From: Moniliella sp. 'wahieum'
Taxonomy: Eukaryota > Basidiomycota > Moniliellomycetes > Moniliellales > Moniliellaceae
Reading direction: 5' to 3'
DNA: 64,000 bases
NCBI GenBank assembly: GCA_003971905.1
Contig: RSEE01000032.1
Span: 62,001-126,000, forward strand
A program made the position numbers and the translations under genes. The notes beneath the pieces are model-generated. The model was not told where the DNA came from and made no database searches. It saw nothing but the letters and a program-made list of their open reading frames with translations. Numbering within the stretch: the first letter of the stretch is position 1; each line of letters opens with the position of its first letter. Positions 10,629 to 21,308 of the stretch are shown piece by piece.

Positions 10629-11663
10629 CGTGCTTGAGATACCAATCGAGCACGAGTTACGAAGAGAAGAGAAAGGAGGAAAACGCACGTTTTATGAACG
10701 CCCCGTTAGCCCTGCCTGCCACCTGCACCTCCCTCCCTGTGCCGAATTCCTACTCGTTAGCCAGTAGATTAGTATATACTAGTACTAGTTACTTCAGGCT
10801 CAGGGTGCGCCCTCGCACCCGATACTACTAGGCACCCCACCCCACCCCCTCCCTTCCACAAACCAAAACGCCACCGTGGCTGACCCCAGCATCACTGGCA
10901 CGTCTACTCTCCATGGCCCCACTGTCTAATACGCGGACAGTGTCATTCCCTATCGTGAGTCAGACCGACGATGCGTAGAGGAGTTCTGCCCCCTCTCAGC
11001 TCCATCTCCGTTCTTTGTGCCGGTTCGACCAACTCTCGCGTGTGCGTCCCACTAGCTTGCGTTAGAGGGTGATGATATAGGTTCCCTGCACGGCCCTCAA
11101 TGGATCGGTGACGCTCGCCTAGCCGAGCGGAAGAGTTCCGCTCGCAGGCCGCTCACGCCCTGCTCGCTCCGTCTCCCTTCTCTCTCTCTCCCTTCCCTTC
11201 AGACGTTGCTGAAGACTTGGCTCACCGTGAGCACACTACGAGTAGGGAGGAAACCATCCGCCAGGGTATATAAACATTGACAAACCCAAAGCCATATTTG
11301 AGCCGCCACAGGTGGCTCGTGTGTTTGATCAAGCTCCTTTCAGTCCCTCGTCACAGAACCCTCATGCACTATAGGAGATCCATTGATTTCTCTGGCTTCT
11401 GTTTTGCTTGTTTTACGCAGCCTCAGATAGCCCCTGGTAGAGAGTGGCCGCTTGATGCCCTATATATAGGCGTTGTTGGTTGGCTTAGACCGCCACCACC
11501 ACCACCACCACTGCTTAGTGCGGTTACATCACACCCTCTCGAGGACCATCTAGACTCCAAGCCTCGTCAGAGTTACAACCCTTCTTTCGCACATCCAGTG
11601 AGCGACGGTCATCATCCATCACTCCCCATTTCCCTCGTATTCTTTCGGTGTATTTCGTCAACA
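10629..11663. other. Gene-free stretch at the edge of the gene-poor island
   Basis: No gene recognised. Contains ACTAGTACTAGT-like palindromes near 10782-10797, a CT-rich tract at 11160-11200, TATATAA at about 11266-11273 and TATATATAG near 11461 that could serve the next gene, and a CCACCACCACCACCACCAC run near 11492. Confidence 0.35.
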
Positions 11664-13168
11664 ATGAGCACCATCACTCCACTCCTTATCTCTGGTCCTT
11701 CGAACCCATCCTGGGCCGAAGGCTTCTCCCACCTCCCTTTCCTTCATCGGGAATCTCGTTTGAACGTGCTTCTCAGCTGGCCAAGGACATGCTCAGCAAA
11801 TATGAGCCCTTGTACTTTGTTCTTGAGACGCAGTCGTCTTGGGTGACCACCCAAGGCGACAGCTCTCCTGCTTATGTCGACATTCGTCTATACACTATCT
11901 GGGGCCGGCTTGAATCACTCAAGGAGACGGTAAAGAAAATGGTCGGGGATCCTGTGAATCAGGTAGCAAGCGACCCGTTTGCCCAAGTTTCTGTCGCGCG
12001 TCAGTTCAGTTCAACGAATTGCGCGTGGCATGTTCTACCAATTCTTGTCCAGCGGTTGGAATTCATCTTCGCCCTCCACTTCACAGCCTTCCGGCACATC
12101 TACTGGCATCCCTGTTGAACCTTTGGAGCCTGTCCTGGACCTACGACCAGTCGTATCATCTCTCCCCACCGTCGAACAAACCCCTGATGCCACTACGCCG
12201 CACGGCGTCATCATCTTCTCCTCCACTCGATGCTGATGCGATCATGTCCACGTTGACTAGGCTCAGTTCCGTTCTGTCTGCGGAACGTCTCCTGGACGTG
12301 GCAGAGAAACGGTGGGGTACTGAAGTGGGCATACCCGCTGCCATGACGGTCCTAGAAAGGGTCATTTCAGAAAAGAAATTGGCTGAAAACTCACCATATG
12401 GGGCCACGACTCACACACCCACGGCCACAGATGTGCAAAACGCAGTCGATGGCCTCCAACGTTTGATCGACGGCGGACTCCGTTGGAGCCAGGTCAATGA
12501 GCATGCTGTCCGTGCGTATGGTGCCGACCTTGGCGTCCAGGCATGCACGGCATTGTATGAGCGCAACCGTAACGACGGCACGGATCCAAACACTTTGGCC
12601 GATTTGTCAATCTTATCGACCGCGTTGAGGAAGTGGACAAGTTTAAACCAGACAGCCTTTTTGGCCGTGGGTTAACAGTACCTTGGCCGCCCTGGAACTG
12701 ACGGTCAGGGGGGTCCGGGCGATCGTTGAATCGGGACCTGCCGATGCACACTACAAATCTGGTCTAGACCACAAACTGTTCTATCCCCTTTATGTTCACC
12801 TGCACCGTTCTGTACATGAATCGCTTGGTGCTCCCATGCCGGCTCTTGCATCCTCTCTCTTCGCCCTTCTCCGCCGAAAATACGGTCACACCACACCCAG
12901 GAGAAGCTTTCACGGTTTCGGCGCTGCTTCGCCTGACTATTGGTCGCATACTGGAGTTCAGTTTGTCCAGAAGCATCGACAATTGGCACGCCGGGCCCAG
13001 TTGTGTTGAATCGCCCTATGGATACTGAGCTCCTCCGTCTGGCGGTGATCAATGCGTGGTGGAGAAAGCGGAATGACCATCCCGTATGGTGGGATGACGT
13101 ACGAGGAACTTTTGACGCTGGTCGCGGAAGACGGAGGGCCTTCTGTGGCACGCCCAGAGTTTGAATGA
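11664..13168 (+). CDS. Uncharacterised protein
   Basis: I do not recognise the family. The span reads as about 500 codons in one direction with several frame breaks and no clear intron. From ATG 11664 (MSTITPLLISGPSNPSWAEG) it continues through FERASQLAKDMLSKYEPLYF and TIWGRLESLKETVKKMVGD. A Ser/Pro/Thr-rich linker (about 12050-12230) follows. Then comes a helical, well-composed core with STLTRLSSVLSAERLLDVAE, AMTVLERVISEKKLAENSPY, TATDVQNAVDGLQRLIDGGL and LDHKLFYPLYVHLHRSVHES. The end is VINAWWRKRNDHPVW then TYEELLTLVAEDGG. Amino-acid composition and codon use look like a real protein. No signal peptide or membrane segment is seen. It lies in a gene-poor island beside another unrecognised gene; the two are not obviously related. 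Confidence 0.6.
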
Positions 13169-14152
13169 GCCGGTTCATCGCTGGAGGGGGTATCCGCAGT
13201 GGGGAGTCCCGAGGGGGGCGCCGCTCTCATCACAGGTTTCATACCACATCTGAGATGTGGTGGTAGTTCTTCTCGATGAGGTTCCGCTATCGCAGCTTAT
13301 TCGGCGGTGCAGGGCGTTGTAGTAGCATTGACCCGGAAACGGCATTACCTATCCTACTGGCCCTCTTCATGGCACTGTGACATCGGACCGCCAACAACTT
13401 AGGATCTCACACTGTTTTCCCTTCGACTGTGTTATCTTTTATGCACGGACCTAGCTTTTTTTGTTCCAATCTTTGCACCCACTCGGATGTTTCTATCAGC
13501 TCCGGCCCCTCTATCGCTGAGCGAGGCCACGGCATCTATGCTTCCGGCTTCTCTGTCCCATCGTGAATAGGAATGCCTGGGGAGTACTTCCGCCAGCCAT
13601 AACCCTTCTTATGCAACATGATTCGGCGGCGCACCATCCATTTTTCAAGAATAAGAACCCATTTTCATATGATCCTGGTCATGCTTATATAGACAACGCG
13701 TACAGAGAGGTCCTGCAAGCGGCGTTTCAGTGAAAGATGACCAGGCGCAAATGATGTTAATGACGGGAGAAAGAATTGGATAAGTAGGGCGCCCAGGCTT
13801 GTTGCCTCTGGCCGGATGCACCCCCAACAGCTCAGTTTGGTGGAGTCCATGGCCTCCTCACCTCTGCGTTATATCCTGCGCGATCGATCAGGCCTCGGAT
13901 GATCTTAATGATCGAACTGATAAACCAGCTTTTCGAGTCAATCTCATTAATCAACGTAATCAACGTTCAACGTGTTCCACCTGAATTCACCTTCAAAAGC
14001 TTCAAGACCCGATCGTCGATGTTCTCCTGGGCCTTATTATAACACATAGTTACTACTCTTCCGTAGGGCGTGAAGAACAACACTTCCACCTTTAAGCTTT
14101 AAGCCTCTCGGCCTTCTCTCAGCGGCTCCAAGTGTCAGTGCTTCGCTCCCCT
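13169..14152. other. Gene-free AT-richer stretch
   Basis: About 1 kb with lower GC than the surrounding genes. It contains short CAACGTAATCAACGTTCAACG motifs near 13953-13975 and otherwise no gene or tandem array that I can support. Confidence 0.35.
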
Positions 14153-14572
14153 CTATAGCTTGTTGTCTTTTGATGGCACAGATGCAAGAAGATTTTTGAT
14201 CTTCATTTCCTCAACGTCCTCAGGCCTCAACCGTAAAACGCGCGTAACGTCCGCAAGAGCTTTACTTATATAGTCCTTACATACACTGCCCGCAAAACGC
14301 TGTTCGGAGGGAAGCCACAGGCACTTGGCTTGGCACGTCGATGATCGATGAATTAAGCTCAAGTTGAAGTTAAGTTGAAAAGCTTGACTAGCTTGAAGCG
14401 GGTCCATCGACATCGACCATCGACCATTGTGATCGATGATCGAGAGATTCGTCATCGAAGGCACCGGAATGAAGCCCTTTTTTGGAGAGAAGGTGGATCG
14501 ATAGCCTTTGCTAGCACCCAGAGACTTCCCGCTATGCTTCGTTTGGAGTTCCGAACTATTGGGCATTGACAT
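14153..14572 (-). CDS. Possible small uncharacterised gene or exon
   Basis: An open frame of about 139 codons reading from 14572 down to the TAA near 14153. The C-terminal half (KDYISKALADVTRVLRLRPE, then DVEEMKIKNLLASVPSK) has a charged, helical, protein-like composition. The N-terminal half looks random and overlaps GATCGATGATCGA repeats. It could be one exon of a larger gene or a chance open frame. No homology recognised. Confidence 0.25.
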   Translation of the reverse strand: MSMPNSSELQTKHSGKSLGASKGYRSTFSPKKGFIPVPSMTNLSIIDHNGRWSMSMDPLQASQAFQLNFNLSLIHRSSTCQAKCLWLPSEQRFAGSVCKDYISKALADVTRVLRLRPEDVEEMKIKNLLASVPSKDNKL

Positions 14573-15116
14573 ATTGACACGTACTAACTGCCACAGAGGC
14601 TATATATGCATAAGAATCAGGCGTGACGACGAACTGCCATGACTAATGGTTGTCTCGATTGTTAGACACGGCTGGGGGGTTAACGTTTATCTAGCACAAG
14701 TTCCCGGCACAACTTGGTTTAAAATAATCCCGTCTGCTGTGCCCAACTGTAGCCAAGCTGCCATTTTATCCCAAACTCGCTGTCACAGAAGTATTAGCTT
14801 AACCTCGGGCCCGTGTTGCGCCAGGGTCGTATAGCGGGAAAATCAGGTGCATCCTCTCGTTCAATTCGCCGATTTGTTTAATCCCAAGTTGACATCCCTC
14901 GCATTACTTGGGAAAAAGCCACGCCAGAGGCTTCGACAAAAGGCATGCGTGATTTCCATGTGTAGGGGCCGGGACGGTGGTTCGCACTGTATCCCAAGTG
15001 TATAGGCGCATCTTTCGAGAAGTGGGACGTTTTCCCTATTCGATTAAATGCATCTCCTCTTTAGCTATATTATGGGTATAATAGGGAAAGGGTGTCCATT
15101 CTGGCCTGCGGCCACA
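14573..15116. other. Gene-free stretch
   Basis: About 540 bases of AT-richer DNA between candidate genes. Nothing recognisable beyond short direct repeats. Confidence 0.35.
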
Positions 15117-16506
15117 TCAACTTTCGCCATCGCGGCCGAACACGTTGCGCTTCAAACTTGATGCCCCTTCAGCAGCCAGGACCACACCACCATCTTTCGT
15201 GTGGCCACCTTCTCCTCCAAACCAATGGGGCTTCGCGGTCATCTTACAGCGAGCTTTCGTAGGGAGAGGAGGTTGGTGAGCCCTTGAAAGAGCTGCTGAA
15301 GGAGGAGGAAAGCGAATGAGAGGAGAAATGCCTTCGACCCATTCCACCGTCTTGGTAATACCACTGTTTGCACGGCACTTCTCCATGATACGGGGTTCAT
15401 CGTCAATCAATGTTTGGATCTCCGCCCACGCGTCGATTGTTTTCGTCCTCTTGATGCGCTTTCCGGATGCGTGGCTCGTGGTGCCAGTGAGGTCTTCCTC
15501 TTGGCAGCTCATCAAACTCCTCGCCGATTTCGACCTGGTTGTCCCGAGATCCTGATTCCCTGCCCCTGGTGGGGGTTGAGTCTGGCTGCACGCCCCCGAA
15601 CATTTCCTTATAAATCGCTGCAGCCAAAGGAGGTTCACAGCTTTCCGACGAGACTCCATGGGTACGCCAGTTTGGGTATTAATCCCTATACCCCCCCAAA
15701 TCTTTCCTATCCATGACGAAGCCTGGCGCATCCAGTCCTCCTGGTTCGATGCATCCAAAGTCATGGGCTGAAATGATCCGAAGTCAATACCTCTGACTGC
15801 AAGCAACAAACGTCAAGGTCAAACGTACGGCCAAATCGAAAATGCGACGACGCAAGGTGGACCAGATCGGGTTCAGGAACACCGTCAATAGGACTTGGAT
15901 AAACTGTTTTTTCTCGACCGATGTGAGCCAGGAGTTGTCCCGCGTCGAAGTTAAACTCATCGACCTCGAGGGGAACAAGCCAGTTGCCGTCGGAAAAACA
16001 AGCCTAAATCTTTGTTGTTGAAGGCCCTGCTCTCAGGATGCAGAAAAACCCATACCGCGAGCTCTTTGCACCATTTCTGCTAGTAGCGATCCGTTCATGT
16101 AAAGAGAGAGAAAATGTCAGTACTTTTAAAGTATGATCCTGTGGGGTATGCGGGAGAGCTGATGGTCCTGACCTTGTTGTGCTCCAGCAAGCGTTCGAAA
16201 TACTGGCGTGGGTTGGCCATGGTAAAGCCCCTGGCGAATGATTCTTGCTTCGCACTGTTTGATACGATGAGCTCCCGAAGTTCCTTGTTGTCCTCATGGA
16301 GTAATGCCATTGCCCCTTGGAGTGATGCAAGTTGCCGGTGTACCGAGCGGTAACATGAAATAATGGCCTCCTCCGCCGGCGAAAGGGACAGATCAGGGGA
16401 ATACAAGGAAATTCCTCCTGATTAACGAGGCACTCTTCATCGGCATCTGTAGTGCGGGGAGCGAGGTGTCAACGGTAACATCCATCGCATCTTCATCGTT
16501 GTCCAT
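15117..16506 (-). CDS. Uncharacterised protein with N-terminal acidic and central globular region
   Basis: Unrecognised but convincing. The ATG at 16506 gives an acidic start, MDNDEDAMDVTVDTSLPALQ. After one frame break it continues as LYSPDLSLSPAEEAI and a helical, possibly coiled segment (HRQLASLQGAMALLHEDNKE), then RQYFERLLEHNK. A 96-nt GT-AG intron (16077-16172) joins this in frame to KWCKELAVWVFLHPESRAFN. The core continues with GLFPLEVDEFNFDAGQLLAH and HLASSHFRFGRTFDLDV, then RGIDFGSFQPMTLDASNQED. The C-terminus is basic with a possible nuclear signal (KRIKRTKTIDAW). About 430 codons with two or three frame breaks. The aromatic, motif-like core suggests a conserved domain, but I cannot name it. 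Could be a fungal nuclear protein restricted to close relatives. Confidence 0.6.
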
Positions 16507-17675
16507 CGCCGTCACGTTCTGCAAGTTGATAATAGGGACATCCCTCTGGTGCGGGAGGGAGGCATTCCGGAGTGGCAGTACTGGCTCAACAGAAAGATGG
16601 TGGCGGGAAAGGTGGTGGGCGGGGTATGCAGTTCGCGTAAAAGGATGCAGCTGTGTGTCGCTTCACCACCAGGGTCATACGGTCATACAGGGATCGAGCT
16701 GAGATTTGCGGAGCGAGAAGTGAGACTGCACCACCTCAATTTAGGGTTGGGCCACTGCTTCATCGATCATCACCCCAAAAACAAGCATGGTGTGGAGAGC
16801 ATGCTTGTGCTGCCCTGCGACGTAAGGCCGCTGTAGTCCCTGAGGGCAGGGTCGCTCGCGCGAAGAAACTATTGTCATGCAAGAACTATATGCAACACAA
16901 ATTTATGTAGTGGTAGATGTGACCTAGTGCTAGTGACCGTTCATCTCCCTCTCGTCGCTCGTCGCTCGTCCCGCTTGTCGATAAGATCGATAAGCTGTAA
17001 CATGTAACACGAGGAGACCACCGGGCCTACGGCCCGGTCAGCTGCTGCGTCACCACCTCAGCCACCGTTCCCCCTTCGCCACTTTAGCCACCGTTCCCCC
17101 TTCGCCACCTTAGCCACCGTTCCCCCCTTCGCCACCCTAAAAATATCACCGATTCGTGCTGACGCGCTGATGACTGTGCGGGTGGCGTGGAACGTGGCAC
17201 GGTCAGCTGATGTAAAAGTGTCCATGACGATTCCTCCAATCTTATAATTGGTGGCGCTATCAATACTCTTCCCGCAAGATGAACGGCTCGGTTTAGACGC
17301 AGCGTTTCCCTGTCCCAGCCTTCAGCTCTATCAATGATATGGATGCAACATAGAGATGTAATATGGGTATCCTCAGCCTTCGGGCTCAGGCTGGGCGCTG
17401 AGGCTCTCAGCCCCCAGGGGCCTGGTCACTCGTGAGCGCGTGAGCCTGCGTCGATTTGATACAATGAAGACTCTTCTTCTGTATAGCCACAGCCTTCCTC
17501 TTTCGAACAACAAGTTGAATATACGCGCTGAGAATGTCATAGCATGCCAGCGGAGAAATAGGTAAACGGACAACAGTTCAAGCCCACTTCCGGACAGAGA
17601 CACTGTTCACCCAGCTGAAGAACTCTCCTACAGGGACACCATCACATCTCCCAAGAAACAAAATCTGCCAGCCGC
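16507..17675. other. Gene-free repeat-bearing stretch
   Basis: No gene supported. It holds CGTCGCTCGTCGCTCGTC-type simple repeats near 16955, a CCGGGCCTACGGCCCGG palindrome near 17021, a 26-bp tandem repeat (listed separately), and a CAGCCTTCGGGCTCAGGCTG / GCGCTGAGG element at 17371-17411. Confidence 0.4.
17060..17138. repeat. 26-bp tandem repeat, three copies
   Basis: Three head-to-tail units beginning AGCCACCGTTCCCCCTTCGC (17060-17085, 17086-17111, 17112-17138). They differ by only one or two bases and by one extra C in the last unit. They lie in a gene-free stretch; no coding role is apparent. Confidence 0.8.
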
Positions 17676-17933
17676 ATGCGTATAATCGCCAGAACCCGGA
17701 ACTTGATCCGGAAAACGAAAACCATTGGTGCCCCGTCGCCAACAGTGACACTCACTCTATCAATGCGTGCTGTCCAAAGTTCCCCCCCCTACGCTTGGGG
17801 TCCATCTACAGGCACGTCAAGAATCACCGGGCACGCAAGGTCCAAGACCAACAGATGAAGGACCAGCTTGATACCAGGGCATCACTATTGATATCTTGCA
17901 GAGATTCTTCCGTTTTCAAAGTAGGACCTGCAC

Positions 17934-18788
17934 GTGTCGCAATACGGGCAAATGGACACAACCCACCAGCCACGACTTATCCACGTCCTTTTGCACAAAG
18001 AAGTAATTCAACACTGCTTGACCCCTGGTTTCGCCTTACCTCGATGGCAAGGAAACAAGGTGGTGCATTCCCTCGTACCCCGGTGCGCCGAATCTATATC
18101 TCGGTGCTTGGCTGATATCAGGGCCAAACGGACGCCCGGTACGCCCGGTACGCCCCCCTCCGCAAAACATTTGGCAATTCAATGGTTGCTCGAAGCTAAC
18201 CGCGCATGCATCGCCCGCCAGGATATGTTACCTTCGAAGCCATATGTATCAACCAAATCATCGTTTGAATCGGGTACTTTCTCGCTCGCCTGACCCATCA
18301 ACAGGTGGCTCAGTCGATTCCCAGTACATGAACAGTCAAAGGTTGTACACTTACCCCGTTTCACCGTAGCCAAGAATGTGGTCGCCGAAACCGGGGAAGT
18401 GGAAGTGAAGCTTGAAGGTCACCGGGTAACCATTCGCATGGGAGGTTCCCGAACAACCCTCCGGGGAAACCAAGCTCCGTTTACGATTGGGGAGGTTCAA
18501 ACCATTGGCGTTGCAACTGACAAGGTGCACGGTTCCCTGAATTCGATCTGGATTGTCTATCAGCCAATGGTTGTAACTGGGCATGTTCAGCCTGAATCGG
18601 ATTGCCGCATCGTGGAAGAGTTGCCCCGCCATGTTGTACGATTGGGGCCTTGGCCAGGGTACGTTTACCATTCCTATAATGCTCCGAGGCATACATACCT
18701 CGCCCTCCTTCCACTCGATGAATATGATCCTCATCTTTTCCCCATCTCCATCTCCTGTTACGAGATGGCCGAGATGTTTGATGGTTGA
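17934..18788 (+). CDS. Possible uncharacterised gene
   Basis: Two open stretches in the same frame (17934-18293 and 18294-18788) separated by a single stop. The second is the more protein-like: VHLPRFTVAKNVVAETGEVE, VKLEGHRVTIRMGGSRTTLR, APFTIGEVQTIGVATDKVHG and APRHTYLALLPLDEYDPHLF. The minus strand is also open here, so strand choice rests on composition. No family recognised. The internal stop may be an error, an unrecognised intron, or a sign that only the second part is coding. Confidence 0.33.
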
Positions 18789-20398
18789 ACGTTGAACGTT
18801 GGATGTTGAGGGCCGATAGCCGATGGCCGATGGTTGGTTGTCCATGCACCATATATGTGGGCGAAATGTGTATATTTTACTGACAGCCGATGGCCGAAGG
18901 TCGATGTCGCCCGCCACACTAGGGTAGTGGCGCTGGTAGCCCAAGCCCGTCGGATCCTTTTCCAGTGTATTCCTGCCAATATTCCTTCGCACAGGATGAC
19001 AAGAATGAATATTCTCTAGTCTCTGTAGCTAATGTGCAATGCAATACACACCGTCAACTGCCTGCTTTCTGGTTTTTCCACCGTCGATGTTCGACGGAGC
19101 TCGATGGGGCCGGAAGAGAGTCGAAAGAGAAGAAGGAAGCATCGTGGATTCAACGCTTGCGTGTTGGCACCTTTATAATAAGCTTCTCCAATGCGCGCTA
19201 TTTTAAAAGAGGACGGGCTTCGCTTGTCCCGAGCACGGCCTTCGTGGCGTCATGACGTGGTGAGTCGGTGCGATGGCAAGATGGAAGATGCAACAGCAGC
19301 CACCAGGGTAACCGGCAACATAGCCACCTGCGTTACAGAACTCGTAGCTCCAAGTAAGTACGAACATAGCACCCCCAGTGGCGTTACAAAAAAAGGCCGA
19401 GGCCGAGGTCGAGGCGCTGAGGGTCGAGGCGCTGAGGCTCGCCGGTGACCTGGTAGTGACTAGCTCCCGACTGCGCCTGAGCCGGGGCCCACACATGCCT
19501 CCAACCCTAGCAAACGGTCTAGTTATGCACCCGAGACAGAGACAAAAACGGGGAGCAGTTGGGTAGTGGATATGGCGACAACCAGGAGAGCCGACCACCG
19601 TGCCGGCTGCCGTGGGCCTCACGAGCCCCATGGGCCATACGAGCCACACGTGTTCTGGGGGGCCGCACGCTAGAGACAGTCGGCGTGGCGCGGAGCACAC
19701 GGCAGTCTACGCACAGCCCCATCGACCCATCGACCCGATCCAACACCCCCTATATCCACCCGGAGGAAGCGCCCAGCCAAGAGGCGGCGGACACGCCCGC
19801 CGAATCGGGCCGCCGATTCAATCGCCCTGCCTACTGGGTCGCACATTCCATGCCAGGCCCCCTCCCCCGCGCCGCTCCTGGTAGGCTCGCCCCATCGACG
19901 GTGGACCATCATCGACACGACCGACCTGCCATGCCAAAGTTCCATCGGCGGGCATCACATGTCACACAAGCATCACACGTCCACCATGCCAACACTGCCT
20001 GCCTGTGCGGCATCTCAGATGTCAGGCGGTCTCAGATCGCAGATCTCAGGGTCTGCCCGATCTCACCCATCGCCTGCGTCTCCCGCATCACGCATCACCT
20101 GTCCTGCGCACGGCGCGGGTGTGCGCGCTGGACAGCTCACTCCGCCTGCCGAGCGCTTCACGCTTCCACGTCGGGTTGACGCGTGACCGCCACGCATTTC
20201 CCGCCCCCGTCACCCACCCGTGCTGAGGCTCAGCGCTCGGCCCACACCACGCTTCCCGCTGCCAGGGGGCGGTGGCGCGGCCTGGGCGGCTGTGGGCGGC
20301 TGCGGGTGTGGCTTCAGCTTCTGCCCCTGCCTCCCTCCTCCATATACCTCCCCCACGGCCTCCGCTTCGCCCCCCCTGCCCCCCACCCCTCGGCCAGC
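18789..20398. other. Gene-free repeat-rich stretch
   Basis: No supported gene. It contains TTGAACGTTGAACGTTGGATG repeats at about 18784-18806, a GGTCGAGGCGCTGAGG array at 19395-19442, a GACTGCGCCTGAGCC element near 19468 that recurs near 22545, and ATC/TCACAT-type microsatellites near 19960-20100. Open frames here look like translated repeats. Confidence 0.4.
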
Positions 20399-21308
20399 AT
20401 GCTCGCCCAGTCCGCCTTCCCCTCCGCCCTGCCGCCCACGACCAACCTCCTCGGCCTCTCCTTCGGCACCCCGCCCGCCGTCTCCCCCTCGCCCCCCTTC
20501 TCCCCCGAATCCTCCCCCGCATGCTCGCCCGAATGCTCCCCGCTGATGCTCCCGGCTGGGCCCGCTCCAGCCGATGCGCTTTCCCCGGCCCCCGTCTCAA
20601 TCCCCGTCCCAGTCTCCGTCCCAGTCCCAGCCGGCTTCTCCGCCGGCCAATGGGGCGGGCGCGCTCGTAAACAGCCCCCGGCTCCTTTGGCTCTCCGCTT
20701 CCCCAGCACCCGCAGCCATCCCATCCCGCCCCCGGACGACGACTGGGAACCCTTACCCGTCACTCCTCATCAGCGCCACGCGTCGTGGTCGCGCTTCCTT
20801 TGCTGTGCCCCTCACGCCCTCCCATCGGTCCCCACAGCAGCTCCCTTTCCTTTCCGAATCTCCTCGCCTGGCTCTGCACGACCCCCACTCCGTTGACCCC
20901 ATTGGCCCCATCGGACCTACCGACTCGGGTTTCTCTGATGAACCGTTCAGCTGTCCCACCAATGCCAGCCGGACCACATTCTTTTCGGCGCCAAGCTCGG
21001 CCTTGTCCATGTCGACTGCCACTACCACCCCGCCTGCTTCGGCGGAAGAGGACTGCTTTGGCTTACTGTCAGCTCCCGCCACGGCATTCACCTCCACCTT
21101 CCCGCTGTTGCCGGGGCAAAATGCACCGTGGAGCGGGTCCGACGCTTGGTCTTGTGTCGCAGCCCCGACCGGGCCACCAAAAGGACGCGTGATCACGCAC
21201 CATGCCACTCAGCCCGCCTTGAAGACCCAGTTTCTCAGTGCCGAGACAGACTTGCCACTGCGTACACGCTTAGCTTCCGACTCGGCTTGTGGCCGGACCG
21301 AACCGTGA
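20399..21308 (+). CDS. Uncharacterised Ser/Pro/Thr-rich protein
   Basis: Unrecognised. The ATG at 20399 opens MLAQSAFPSALPPTTNLLGL, followed by long Ser-Pro-Glu and Val-Pro repeats (SPESSPACSPECSP, SIPVPVSVPVP). After a frame break near 20690 the same strand continues as FAVPLTPSHRSPQQLPFLSE, then SVDPIGPIGPTDSGFSDEPF and EEDCFGLLSAPATAFTSTF, ending at 21308. Composition suggests a disordered regulatory or adaptor protein; SP/TP pairs are possible kinase sites. The opposite strand is also open over parts because of GC richness, so confidence is limited. Confidence 0.45.

Noticed and set aside
17060-17138. Possible CRISPR-like array
   Set aside because: The units are contiguous tandem copies without unique spacers, and the genome is eukaryotic.
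19559-20179. 206-codon plus-strand open frame
   Set aside because: Composition is that of translated microsatellites (ATCACA, CATC); all three frames are about equally open.
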